This document shows positions 11,410 through 22,655 of a stretch of 64,000 nucleotides of DNA, one piece after another. The translations under genes and the position numbers were made by a program. The notes under the pieces are model-generated. The model ran no database searches. It was not told the DNA's origin and saw only the letters and a program-made list of their open reading frames with translations. The stretch spans positions 111,016,412-111,080,411 of the forward strand of contig CM070562.1 in assembly GCA_036346405.1 (NCBI GenBank), written 5' to 3'. Position 1 is the stretch's first letter, and every line of letters starts with the position of its first letter. This stretch comes from Phyllostachys edulis. Its lineage: Eukaryota; Streptophyta; Magnoliopsida; Poales; Poaceae.

Positions 11410-11838
11410 CTGTACATGTGACAGTGACAATGAGATCCATCGCCACTGACAGAGGGCAAGCGGGCGGACGACGAAATCCATCACCAGCGGCGACGAATCA
11501 GAGGGGACGAGTTCCGTGAAGGGGCGAGGTACTCAGAAGGGGTGGAGAGAGGAGACGAAAGGGAAAGTAAGAGAGATGTGAGTTTGTAGCAGTAGGGCGT
11601 ACAGGGAGTCGATGTCATAAGTAAAAATCCATTAATCTACACTAAATTCATTTTGAGTATATATTTAGCCAAACACTAAATTGATGAAAACTTATTTTAA
11701 TTTTTTTTGATCCAAACAAAGTAATCCATAAATTCATCATAACAGAATAACAACTTAAAACCAGTTTTGCTAAAAATTCTCCTAAAACTAGTTTTCTTAA
11801 AACCCATTTCTTATTCCTGAGATCCAAACAACCACTTA

Positions 11839-12460
11839 GCAGTTTAGCTCGCAGGTTTCGATTCTAGCTTGCTGCCTGCTTGCATCGAGAAATAGCAATA
11901 GATTGCCACTAGCCAAGCCATAAATTGAGTCTAGGGTGTCATTCGACTACCACGGATATGAATATGGTTTAGATTTATCCATCTGATTAGTAATTTATCT
12001 TTTATTCGTTTTCGCATAAAAATATGGATACGGCTATGGTATGGACCTTTGTCATCCGAAATATTATTTTATCTATACTATTTGTATCTGTACTCAAATT
12101 CGTATTAAAATTCAATATACATATCTTATTGCGATACGGCTTGATAGTTGGATGCATATTTATAGTTTAAGGTGAATTCGTGTTTTTAGGTGAAATAGGT
12201 AAACTTGAATAATTAAGTGTGCTATGTACGAGGATAAAATATCATAAAGGTATAATATCTTGTCATTACATAAATTACGAAGATATCTGAATCGACCGAA
12301 TTGAGTAAGTATTCGATTCGTATTCATATTCAACAATATTTGAATCCGTTTAAAAATATGAATATGAATACAAAAAGACCATTGTTGAATTCGTATTTGA
12401 TCCGTTGACACCCTTACCCATAGAATTCATATTCAATCCGTTGACACCCCTATCCATAGC
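11839..12460. other. AT-rich spacer, possible MITE
   Basis: No gene. Between about 11934 and 12415 the sequence is very AT-rich and is bounded by AGGGTGTCA and the inverted TGACACCCT, so it may be a short inverted-repeat element. A second TTGACACCCCT just to the right (near 12438) lies about 39 bp on, as a local duplication. No target duplication could be set. Confidence 0.35.
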
Positions 12461-12777
12461 TGCGCGCATGTTTTGCCACAGGAGTACAAAGCAACACGTA
12501 CGCATCCACGTCACAGGCGCCAAAACCAGAGGACCAGGAGCTGCTCGGAAGACAGGCAAAGACCACTAGCACCGGCCACTGCGAGTGCGAGCTCAACCAT
12601 CAGCTCAGCTCAGCTCAACCAAACCGAAGAATTGCCAGCCATACCGGATCCGACAAATTAACATACGTAGATCAATACAATGGCCACGAATTAGAGGCAT
12701 ACATACGCACACCTGCAATGCAACGTCAAGTCCACCAACCGTACCCAAGAAATGGAATGGATCGCCTTATCCACTGC

Positions 12778-12783
12778 CACGTG
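12778..12783. promoter_or_regulatory. G-box (CACGTG) upstream of the CBS-domain gene
   Basis: A perfect CACGTG palindrome in the context GCCACGTGACA, with a second ACGT-core motif (CGCCACGTCGG) near 12820. Both are typical bZIP/bHLH binding sites (ABRE or light-responsive). They lie about 0.9 kb upstream of the CBS start codon. Their role is inferred from motif and position only. Confidence 0.3.
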
Positions 12784-13364
12784 ACAGGGGCCCATGGGAA
12801 TCTCGGCGGCCAGTCGCCGCGCGCCACGTCGGACGTTCAGTCCCTGTCTGTATCATTCAAGGGGAAGCACGAAACCTGTCCTTACTCCACGTCAATCCAG
12901 ACAGGACAGGAGAGGAGAATTCAGAGCAAAAACCAACCTCCTTCACCGAACGCTGCTTATCATGTCACCCTCACCGATCAGAGTTGGTTTGGTTAGGCAC
13001 ATATCCAGATCCAAGACTTTTCATCCCAGGGCTAACAAAAGACATGCGTCTTTTCTCTTCTCACACAGTAAGTAACTCCCATAGCCATAATTCTAACTTA
13101 ACAACTGAGCTCAGTGTAAGTTAACAGTTGATCATTCCAAGCTGCAGTCACTCATTACTGTTTTTGATGCAGAGGTGCTACGGTGCACGAGAACTAGGAA
13201 TGATCTTAACCGTTCGATCGAATAGCGAAAGGCGAGATCAATCGCTACAGTGTTTCTATTCATCCAACACGGAGCACGGTTCACATAGTGTCCTCTACGA
13301 TATATATATATATTTCTTTATTTGAGCATCTACTCTTGATAATGATTGTAGAAGATACGCCAAC

Positions 13365-13369
<5 letters not shown>

Positions 13370-13425
<56 letters not shown>
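13370..13425. repeat. (TA)n microsatellite
   Basis: About 56 bases of uninterrupted AT dinucleotide, 235 bp upstream of the CBS-domain start codon. Such tracts are length-variable and can form cruciforms. It is probably upstream of, or in, the promoter of the gene. Confidence 0.95.
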
Positions 13426-13426
<1 letters not shown>

Positions 13427-13659
13427 TCTCTAGGTGTAATTCTTTCACTTTTGATATACAAAAGAAAATCCACCAATAGGATCTCAGCAGTAGCCGTCCT
13501 TGGTGGGCCAGCCCTTGCCAAGAATGCCTATCCACCTCGGCTCCCTGACAATAGACGGCTTCCTAGTTTATTATAAATGGCCCCTGCTAGGATCTGCAGG
13601 AGAACATTCAGAAACTATCCACATAAGAAAGAGTAAACACTGGCTGGCTTGTTCCATCC

Positions 13660-14210
13660 ATGGCCTCCATCAATACCTTCCAAAGCTGCTCTATTTTCAA
13701 AGGGGCAAAGATCAACACAAGTAAGGCCGGTGGTGGAAAGGGATCACCAACCTTTCAGTGCCGGGCGTCGACGTTCATGGACGGGAGCCTCCGGCTGGAG
13801 CTCGACGAGAACCCGGAAGCAATCATCTCCGGCGAGTGGCCTGAGAACTTCTCTCTTCTGAGCTACCACGATCTCCGCGCCTACCTTGAGTCGCAGCAGG
13901 CTGTCCAAGTTGGCGATCAGGTGCTTGTTGTTCTGAGATTCATTCTTCTTGTTATCGCTGTTGATCTCCCTCTTGATCTTCTTCTCAAGCTCTTGCTCAA
14001 CTTTGTACGAAAGCAGCGTGTGGCGCTCTTGCGTGAGGCCATGTCGACGCCTGTGCTGATGGCCACAGCAGAGCAGACGCTGGAGGAGGTCGAGTGCCAC
14101 TTTGAGGCCGTGTCAGGGCTTCCAGTTGTAGACAGCAGTCTCAGATGTGTTGGGCTAGTCGTCAAGAGTGACCGGGCCAGGGCTTCTCATGGGGTCAGCT
14201 ACTCAGCTCC

Positions 14211-14288
<78 letters not shown>

Positions 14289-14755
14289 GCTAGCTCAATA
14301 TCAGAGGAAAGAACAAAAGTCATCTTGCTTGCTGATCTATTGTACTTGTAACAGTCAAGGACCAAGATCGCAGAAGTGATGACCTCTCCAGCCATCACGC
14401 TACCATCTGATAAAACAGTGATGGGTAATCGTTGTTTTCACTTATTTTTCTTTTTCCCTGTTTGCTTCCAGTTAATCTAACAATACGCATATGTAATGTC
14501 TACAGATGCCGCAGCTCTGATGCTCAAGAAGAAGATCAACAGATTACCAATAGTAAATCAGGATAAACAAGTAATAGGTGAGTATCAGAAATGTGACAAA
14601 CTAGAAACAGGACTGCATATACTTTATTTGTATTATCCATAAACATTGATAATTCAGAGTACGTTGCAAGCTTAATGGGGTTCTAAACACTATGAACAGG
14701 TATAATTACCCGTGCTGATGTACTTCGCGAGTTGGAGGCCTTGCTGAAAATTTAG
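13660..14755 (+). CDS. CBS-domain protein, predicted chloroplast (five exons, 212 aa)
   Basis: Exons 13660-13920, 14014-14193, 14355-14424, 14506-14577 and 14700-14755 all have GT-AG introns with consistent phases. The first about 40 residues are Ser/Thr/Lys-rich and low in acidic residues, as expected of a chloroplast transit peptide. The Bateman module is two CBS repeats: about residues 97-147 (MSTPVLMATAEQTLEEVE, GLPVVDSSLRCVGLVVKSD) and about 155-212 (VMTSPAITLPSDKTVMDAA, INRLPIVNQDKQVIGIITRA). CBS pairs usually bind adenylates and regulate partner enzymes; in plants, stand-alone plastid CBS proteins of the CBSX type regulate thioredoxins. This protein is not a clear CBSX1/2, so I give no symbol. 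The start is the first Met of a long open frame. The gene is convergent with CYP97A, 754 bp away. It looks intact. Confidence 0.85.
14213..14284. repeat. (TC)n(CA)n compound microsatellite in intron 2
   Basis: About 33 bases of CT repeat run directly into about 40 bases of CA repeat, inside intron 2 of the CBS-domain gene (14194-14354). The tract is close to the donor and leaves the splice sites intact. Confidence 0.95.
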
Positions 14756-15509
14756 ATGTGCAGGAGTCCATGACCGAAACTTCTTGTGTATATGTAAATA
14801 TGTGTCCATGGTATTTTTGAGTAGCAAGCAGATCTATAATCTGTAAGTGTGTTGTAGGCTTGTAGCATGCATCACCAAAATAAGCCTGGGAGAATTTTGG
14901 CAGAGCTTTTCCTTGTAAAAGAAGCACGCTACGAAACTTCTGCTATGTGTTGTACTGCCTGCGCAACAAATTGTTTACATTAGTAAATGATTTCCACAGC
15001 AACATAAATTGATATGCCTAAAATAATCTTTCAGAAGAAACCACCACCGTGCTTTTAAAATAATGGATACGCCTAAAGCAAACACTGATGATAGTAGGGT
15101 AGGGCTTCCAGACCCAGTACTGCGGTTTCATCGCCAAAAGATGTATAACACAATATAATTTACTAAAAGAAAAGGGATAGCTTTATGATTAACAGTGAGA
15201 AATGCAAATGAAGTTCCTTGCCTTAGCCACTTAACGGCTGAGGACTATATGCCCTCCCCTTTCTTGCCTTTGAGCACTCAAGGAAACATGCAAGTATGCC
15301 ATACCAAAACCACAGAGGGACAGTGCAAGAGAAAGATGAGAAAAAGGCCAATGAATGCACATACTAAAGAAAAGAAGATTTCGATAAATAAGGAACCAAA
15401 TAGGCAAATACTCAAAGGTGAAGGAACTATAAGTATTTCAATTTTCAAGCGAATCTGAGAAGAGAATGTACTCATTCTGTATGTCATTTCAATGCGAGGA
15501 TGTCATAAA
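14756..15509. other. Shared 3' flank of two convergent genes
   Basis: AT-rich DNA between the stop codons of the CBS-domain gene (+) and CYP97A (-). It should contain both 3' UTRs. No clear ORF, repeat or canonical AATAAA pair was assigned. Confidence 0.6.
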
Positions 15510-18500
15510 TCAGACTCGAGTTGTCGAGACCTCCCCTTGATGATCTTCTCCAGAAGCAATACCAGCAGTAGAAACAACCACTGATGCAGCAGAACATGCG
15601 TGTTCTTGTGAATCAGCAACGACTTTCATCTCTAAGTTTGGAATTACAGGTGGCTTTGTCCTCTGAGTAACAGTCATTTTCAACCCCTCAGTTGTGCGAA
15701 TCATTATTCCAGTTGTCATCTCAACCTATCATATTGCTCATACACAGTGGGTCTATATATTTTATCGACTATGATGAATCAGAAAGCTGGTGGGAGACAT
15801 ACCGGAGGTGCTCCTGGAGCCATCTGAAAATCAAAACGCCTGACAAGCATTGCCGTTGCCACCACAGTCTGCATACATGTCACAGCAAGTCTGTGTATCA
15901 GAGTTTGAAATCTTGCACGCTCAATAGTGATTATCTTATTATTTATTTATAGGATATGAAATCTTAGGTCCGCAGAAGGTAGAAGTCTAGAAATAAAGAA
16001 GGCCTCAATAAGACTAGATCAAAATACTGAAAAAAACAGCTAAAAGTTTATGATATTTCCTTAGAATGTTATTTTGATATTAACATCTGCAAACCTCAAC
16101 AAATCAAAATGGATTACCTCAAAAGTAGCAAACATGTCACCTACACATTTCCTTGGTCCACCGCCAAATGGTAAGTAACTGAAAATTCAACAAGACTATA
16201 TGAATCCCATTGAGTTATAACAGGTCCATCAGGTATTAATTAACCCAGTTACAGCTAACAGATGCCACCACACTTCATCAGGATGAAAACTACCAGAACC
16301 ACACAGTGGATCTTAAAGAGTATGACATGACAACTAGGATTGCAACCTTTCTTTTGTTGTTTATTTGAAATATGTATCTCAAAAGACATATGTGTTCCAC
16401 AGTAATAATGATGCTGACCTAAGCCAACAAAATAGTGACACACAGAATCACAAGCCAAGAAAACACAGAAACATAATTGTATTCCCTATGAATTTACTAA
16501 TTTTGAGTTTCAGTGGGATGCTTAGGAGATGTATTTATTAATTGATGACTCCTTGGTTCTTTTTCAATTAACATGACCTGAAGGTTAAAGGTCTTATGCC
16601 TTGCATCAACTCTCTGCAACAAGAAAGAATTCATACTCCAGTTTAAATTTTCATTAACTATGGATGATTCAAATAGAGATGTCTTTATTAATTGATGACT
16701 CCTTGGTTCTTTTTCAACATGACCTGAAGGTTAAAGGTCTTATGCCTTGCATCAACTCTCTGCAACAAGAAAGAATTCATACTCCAGTTTAAATTTTCAT
16801 TAACTATGGATGATTCAAATAGTTAAATACATTGCAGTTTAAGATACTCCATACCCCTTTAGAAATGTATCGTGCGAGCATTATGATTTTTTTATGGGGA
16901 TCTTCTATCTTCATTAATGTCCTCCAATCAGGAACCTTTTTATTAATTAACCCTTTTTTAATTTTTATTTTAAAGTTAACCCCCAGCGAACTTTATTTCC
17001 AATTTTGACCCCTTTGGTCACGCCACTACTCGTGGTGTGACAAAACAACTCTGTCATGCCATAGGATAAGTCCTCAAAATAACACTTTTGGTCACGCCAC
17101 CTGTGGCGTGACCAAACAACACTGTCACACCACTGGTAGTGGTGTGACAAGGGCTTTCCCAGATACAGGCTGGTGTGACAGTGTTGTTTGGTGGCATGAC
17201 CAAAGGGGTCAGAATTGGAAATAAAGTTTGCCGGGGGTTAACTTCAAAATTAAATTAAAAAAAGGTTAATTAATAATAAAAAAATTCTCCAATCAGACAA
17301 GGGCCGTCTCATCATTAAAACACCCTTGATCTTTCTTGGTCCAAAAAAAGGGTTCTGCATTTGAAGTATTTAGTGATTATTACAGGTAAGGTACTAAAAT
17401 TATGATGCAAACATCAGTTTATACAAGGTACTATTTCTAATACCTTTTTTTTGTTCAATCTTTTACCTGTATCTAGTGGATAATGGAAAGACGTGGGCGT
17501 AACTTTTTTTTTTGACACTCACAAACATGGTTATTAAGTCGTCGACTAGTCGACGACTAGTCGACAAGTCGGCGGCGAAGAAACGACTGGAGCTGGCAAC
17601 TCGACTTGCGCCACCATATGTCGCCATCGCCATCGCCCTTCGCGCATTGCCGTCAGAGCTCCTAAAGCGCCGCCGAGAATAATGTCGCCTCCACCTTGCC
17701 GTCGCCCGTGCGACGTTGGAGAACCAGATCTGGGCGGGAGGCGGAGCAAAGGAGGCCCCGTGCGCCGGATCCGGGAGGAAAGCCGCCACGGGGGAGGAGA
17801 GAGGATCTTGCCGCCGGCCGAGGAGAGGATCTTGCCGCCGAGGGAGAGAGAGAGGACTGCCGTTGGCGGGAGGGAGAGAGGATGCGCCATCGCGGGGGAG
17901 GGAGAGAGATGAGAAGAGGGCAGATGAGGACGCGCCGGGGGGAGGGAGAGAGATGAGGAGGGCAGATGCGTTAGGGTTGAGTAGGGAGAGAGAGAGAGAG
18001 AGAGAGAAGTGGTGGGCCGTTATTTCCTGAGATTCAAGGGCAACTAAGGTAGCGACTGGGGTAGAGGTAAGGAGGAATCAAAGCATTTTTTGTAAACAGT
18101 AGATATCGACTAGTCGGCGACTAGTCGACTAGTCGGCAAGTCGGTCACTACGAGAGTAGTGCCGACTTGTCGACTTAATAACCTTGCTCACAAAAGCAAC
18201 AGAGTAGTCTATAAAAAAGCAACCGAGGATGTTCAATTTTTTTGTGGTGCTTCATGAACTATAGGTTCAGTGAGATGGTGATTTGTTGCTTTTCGGAAAG
18301 ATTGAGATGACAGCTCGTAGCTGCTTGTTCGATCGGAAGTGCAATTGCATGTTGCACATGGGAGTAGCATTTTATCATGATACGGATTTTTATTCCATCA
18401 ACTACAAATTTAGATCTTGAGTTTGATTCATCGCATTTATTTCTGCTTTACTGTTTCATAAAAATGGATTCATCTCATTTATCTTTTATGTTATTGTTCG

Positions 18501-21500
18501 GCTACCTTCTGAAATTCCTAAGGTTGTGGTTATGTGCTACTACCTCCATTCCAAAATTGATATCTTTTTGGATGTCAACATGGTCTCCATTCTCCAATAC
18601 ACCTTTGGACTACTTTTTCTTATTTTATGTTAGTAAAAATTATATATAAAAAATGATCCGGAAGCACTTCTGATGACAAATCTACTAATATCATTTCCAT
18701 ATGACAAATCTAAATAGTGGTCAAAATTTCAAAAGTTTTGACTGCACCCATCCTAGGACGACATCTATTTTGAAACGGAGGTAGTATGTTATAATTAGTA
18801 GTCAGAATCTCAATTAATATGAATCGCAGGTGACAAGTTGGATGTTTTGCATCAAAGTATAAACTAAGAATCAGCTGGAGTTGTGCATTCAATGACCAAA
18901 CAACTTTTGCCATTTGATCTAAAAAAATCAAACTTTGCTTCAGACAACAAGCAGAATAAGATATAATAAGCATATTCAAAGTTTTCCCAATTCTTGCCAT
19001 AGAAAGTAGAACCAATTAATAAAACTAGATAACTGGAGTGACAATACGGTGTATCAAAAAGCATTCCAGTACAGTAATAAAGACAGAACCTAAAATTTTG
19101 GTTTATCTCATTTGGATTTGGTCCATCCAAAGTCCATCTTTCTGGATTGAAAACTTCTGCATCATCCCAATGCTTTGGGCAACGATGAAGGTTCCAGACG
19201 GATATGAAAATGTCTTCTCCTCTTCAAAAAGGGGGGAAAACAAGTATGTTTTCATATTCATAGTAGAAAAGTTTAGTATTCTATGGAAATGTCATATCAA
19301 TGAACAATATCACACATACATATATACTACAGCAACCATTACATAAACTTAGCTACCAGCAATGGCATTTGGAAAAGCAGAATAAAAATAGATTGCACAA
19401 GATTGGGAAGCACATATATTTGTACTTTGGTTTTTTAAGCTAATATATTGATCCCAGGAGTACCTCACAGGGGGAAAAAGATGCGGAAAAGCCCAAATTA
19501 GACAAAAAGGAGCAGAAATCTATCGTGGCCAAGCTACTTTCATGACAAACAAATAAACAATCCTTACACTTGACTTGCGACTACGCCTTTTCCTGCAGTA
19601 ACTTAATAGATGGAATTCTGCTAGAAAACTTTTACCTGCCGATTGGGTACTCTCCCAGCATATCATCCTCAAGAGATCGACGAATTAAAACTGGCGGCTG
19701 TGGATATAGTCTCAATGACTGCAACAATGGTAATGTTTTCAATTTTTCGTTAAATGATGAAACCCATTATTTAATGAGGTATCACTGCTTGTTACTTACT
19801 TCATTAATAACTCGAGTAGTGTACTTCAATTTCTTCACATCCTCAATTGTTGGTAAACGGTCGCCTAGAACAGTATCAACCTGCAGATAAATGAGTGAAA
19901 AAAAGTCATTAGTAAGATTGCAGAAGCATGCACCTCTAGTAAAATCATAAGGTAAAAGTGAGTCTACCTCACCTTGGAGCTTTGCCATTGCTTCTGGATA
20001 CTGCGGTTAGCAAGACAGAATTTTTTTAAAAAATAAGTAACAATATGAGTGGCATAATGCATATGAAGACAATCAAACCGATACGATATCATTAGATATT
20101 ATTAATACAGCAGTGAGTTTTGAGTTATTGATCATATAACGATCGATACCTTAGATAAAAGATAAAATGCCCATGTCAAGACTGCTGCAGAGGTTTCATG
20201 GCCAGCTATGAGCATTGTCATCAGATCATCACGGAGTTGCTTGCTGGAGACCTAATGCAGATGAATTGAAGCAGCGTGAAGATGGGAAAGTTCAAACACC
20301 TAAAACACTTCACAAGTGCAGCTACATCATACATCATCTCCAGATGCCAACAGAAAGTGAAGAATACTAGAATCTTGCACATTTATGTACTCGCCATCAA
20401 ACTGTACATCTTCTTCCTCTACCAATCTCTGCAATAGTAACAACGGAAATCCTAATGTCATGATATTTCAAAAATCAAAATACAATGATGTACAATAATA
20501 AGGTCAAAGTGCAAGAAGAGGTTCACCTTGCATGTAGCAAGTAGTTCATCGAGAGTATTATTTATCAGTGCAAGAGCTTCATTGACCTTCCTCTGCCGAG
20601 GGGAGATGTCTTTCCATATGGGTATATCCCAAGTTGGTATAGGAGAAGTGCTCCGCATGTCTGCTTCTCGTAGTGTTACATGCACTGCCTGATCATCAAA
20701 CCGCAAACCAAAAAGGTAAAACTTTAAGAAAACAAGAAACATAAGCAAATGAAATGTACAATGTACTCAAGAAATACAACAAAATCTGAATAATAACCTC
20801 AACTATTCCATTATCGTAAGATAATGAATCAAACTCGTAATTGAACACTGCCTTCCCAATGACATCCAACGTTAGTCGAGAGAACAAAGCTTCCATCTCC
20901 ACATCCTCCCCATCTGATGCCGCCTTGTCCAACTTCTTGCAGAGCCGATCTGAAGCTTCTCCAAAGAGACCTATCATCGTGGTCACGTACTGCAAAGCAG
21001 AATTCAAGTGAACAAAATTACACTACAAAGAAAGCAACACGCAAAACCTTAATACTAACTAGAAAGCTAGAACCTTCTGGTGCATTGCTGGTACAATGGC
21101 ACGCCTCCGAACACGCCAAATCTCCCCATCAGCTGGGATCAAACCCGTACCCATCACAAACTTCAATATTTCCGCAAGAATACCCTGCACGCACCAACTC
21201 ATTTCTGAAGCACAAACATTTATTTATGTCGCAAAATGTCTACGTCCAAATTGACAACCAAACCTTGGAATAAGCTTTGGAGTTGCCCCTCAGAATGTGC
21301 TTAGCTATAGCCGGATCAGAGACAATAAGGAAAGACTGGAAAATAAACAAAACAAATTTCAGACCATTAGCAACATGCTAGGGTTCCAAAGGTTGCATGC
21401 AACTATGATAGCAATTTGCTTAATTGTGCGTCACCTTAGGGCCAAAGTTGAGGCGAAAGATGCCGCCGTAGGTGAGGAAGAGATCGTACAGCGGCAGGAA

Positions 21501-21951
21501 GAAGGCCTGCCCTGCGACAGTCCCCAGTGATCCCACCGCCTGCGGTATCTCCGGCCCCCTGCGCGCCACAACACCGCCCACCAGCCTCGTGAGCAGCGCG
21601 GCGGCAAGCTCCCCCGGCGGGCCCAGCTTGGCCAGCCTCTCCGCGAGGGGAGCAACCCACCTAAAAAAAAATCCAAGTTTCCCATGAAATCGCCACCGCA
21701 GCTCCACAAGAAACGCGTGGAAATGGTGGAGAAGGAACCGGGAGCGCTAACCCAGGGCCTTGGGCGATGAACTCGCCGGACGCAATGCGGGCCCGGCGCC
21801 ACCTCTGCTCTTCAAGAACCGGGTCGGAGCCGCCGCCAGCGGAGGCGGAGCAGCGGAGGAGCAGACGGCGACGGCACGCGGCAGGTGGGAACCGGAGCTG
21901 GCCCTGGGCGGAGCCGAGGAAGCGGAACGGAGGAGCGGCGGCGGCGGGCAT
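15510..21951 (-). CDS. CYP97A: CYP97A-type cytochrome P450, carotenoid beta-ring hydroxylase (LUT5-like), chloroplast
   Basis: Coding order on the - strand: 21951-21752, 21660-21435, 21335-21264, 21184-21074, 20989-20798, 20688-20527, 20428-20333, 20251-20150, 20000-19968, 19880-19800, 19718-19636, 19221-19090, 16178-16118, 15868-15803, 15725-15510. This totals 1833 nt (610 aa), every intron is GT-AG and the frame is kept. A Ser/Arg-rich transit peptide starts the protein. P450 signatures: I-helix AGHETS (369-374), E425/R428 of ExxR split across the exon 10/11 junction, PERW (479-482), and heme loop PFGGGPRKCVGD with Cys508. Phrases such as IWKDISPRQRKV and GEIWRVRRRAIVP match LUT5/CYP97A3 rather than CYP97B or CYP97C. 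The enzyme hydroxylates the beta rings of carotenes, with CYP97C for the epsilon ring, on the way to lutein. It appears intact. Confidence 0.93.
16527..16822. repeat. Tandem duplication of about 150 bp in the large CYP97A intron
   Basis: The segment 16527-16676 is repeated from 16677 with one substitution near the start and a 4-base deletion (TTCAATTAACATG versus TTCAACATG). It lies inside intron 12 (16179-19089), away from the splice sites. Confidence 0.85.
16932..17286. mobile_element. MULE-type MITE in the CYP97A intron
   Basis: A 355-bp element flanked by a perfect 10-bp direct repeat CTCCAATCAG (16922-16931 and 17287-17296), the length expected of Mutator-like elements (9-11 bp). The ends are inverted copies rich in TTTTATTAATTAACC. 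Internally there are several inverted copies of TTGGTCACGCCAC/GTGGCGTGACCAA that could fold into hairpins. It has no coding capacity. Class assignment rests on duplication length and inverted ends. Confidence 0.7.
17526..18186. mobile_element. Non-autonomous hAT element (MITE) in the CYP97A intron
   Basis: Flanked by a perfect 8-bp direct repeat CTCACAAA (17518-17525 and 18187-18194), the hAT target-site length. The ends are inverted: CATGGTTATTAAGTCG at the left and, complemented, CAAGGTTATTAAGTCG at the right, beginning CA as hAT ends do. Both subterminal zones carry several copies of CGACTAGTCG, probable transposase binding sites. The middle (17600-18010) is GC- and GA-rich, unlike the AT-rich intron around it, and may be captured sequence. 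Its open frames are low-complexity and are not called. Confidence 0.75.
18540..18784. mobile_element. Stowaway MITE in the CYP97A intron
   Basis: A 245-bp element with terminal inverted repeats CTACCTCCATTCCAAAAT and the complement of ATTTTGAAACGGAGGTAG, flanked by TA at 18538-18539 and 18785-18786. These are the classic ends and target duplication of grass Stowaway (Tc1/mariner) MITEs. Confidence 0.85.
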
Positions 21952-22655
21952 GGCAGGTGTCGCTGTGGCGCTAGCGGCGCAGCAGTGACATGGAAAGTAC
22001 TGGATGCTGCTGCTGTCTCGGAGCTGAGGGAGAGAGAAGGAATGACGTGACGTGGGGCAGCATGGTGCTCCGTTTGTTGCCCTCCGGGAGAAGGGAACAA
22101 GACGAGACGAGACCATCCTGGAATCTCTCGCCCCCGCCCTATGGCCTATGGCTAATTGGCTATCTTCTTCTTTCCAAGATCCTCTTTTTCTCCACTACCA
22201 GTCTATCACTAGTCCACTAGCTTAGAAAATGCACGCTGGCGATTGTTTCGGTTTCAAAGGACAAACATACGGAGTAATATACTACTAAGCAGCTGCAGTT
22301 GCATGTTTTTCTGCTATAGATTGCAAGTGTAAAGCAAATATCAAATGAAAACAATATTTGTCCTTCCGTTAGAACTAGACAAATTAATCCAGCTAAAGCC
22401 AATTGCGGAGTGGCATAATCCAACAAAAAAAAAAACAACAAAAGGCGCACGATTTTTGTGTGGTGGCGGCTGGGCTCCAAGATACCGTCGTGACTAGGAC
22501 CTGCTAAGTTTGGCCTTCTACACCTTTCAGTGAAAACAATATTTGTCCTTCCGTTAGAACTAGACAAATTAATCCACCAATGCCAAGCTCAAGAGGTCGA
22601 GGTCGAGGTCGATCGAGTGAACTCTCTCTTTGTTGAGGACGTCGTAGGAGACCGG
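21952..22655. other. Upstream region of CYP97A
   Basis: Probable 5' UTR and promoter of the - strand gene, with an ACGT-rich stretch (GAATGACGTGACGTGG near 22040). A 46-bp direct repeat occurs at 22346-22391 and 22531-22576, 185 bp apart. No other gene is seen. A Gypsy LTR-like block begins at about 22656. Confidence 0.5.
22346..22576. repeat. 46-bp direct repeat, two copies 185 bp apart
   Basis: The stretch TGAAAACAATATTTGTCCTT and the bases after it, to position 22391, recurs identically at 22531-22576. The intervening DNA is unrelated. It could mark an old insertion or a slipped duplication upstream of CYP97A. Confidence 0.8.

Larger units (their letters stand above)
10402..11835. mobile_element. 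Pack-type PIF/Harbinger element carrying two host-gene fragments
   Basis: Flanked on both sides by TTA (10399-10401 and 11836-11838), the target duplication of PIF/Harbinger elements. Left end GGCCTTGTTTGGATC; the reverse complement of the right end is GTGGTTGTTTGGATC. Both subterminal zones are AT-rich and share CTAGTT-rich sequence (for example AAAACTAGTT near 10430 and AAAACTAGTTTTC near 11788). No transposase is present. The centre (about 10600-11480) is GC-rich and codes for fragments of two unrelated plant proteins in opposite orientation: a DUF604 glycosyltransferase-like piece (+) and an NPH3-domain piece (-). I infer a non-autonomous element that captured genomic DNA. Confidence 0.75.

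Noticed and set aside
13281..13535. ORFs containing long Ile-Tyr repeats
   Set aside because: They are translations of the (TA)n microsatellite.
17463..18030. Overlapping Arg/Gly- or Pro/Ser-rich ORFs on both strands
   Set aside because: They lie within the hAT MITE and reflect GA-rich composition, not protein.
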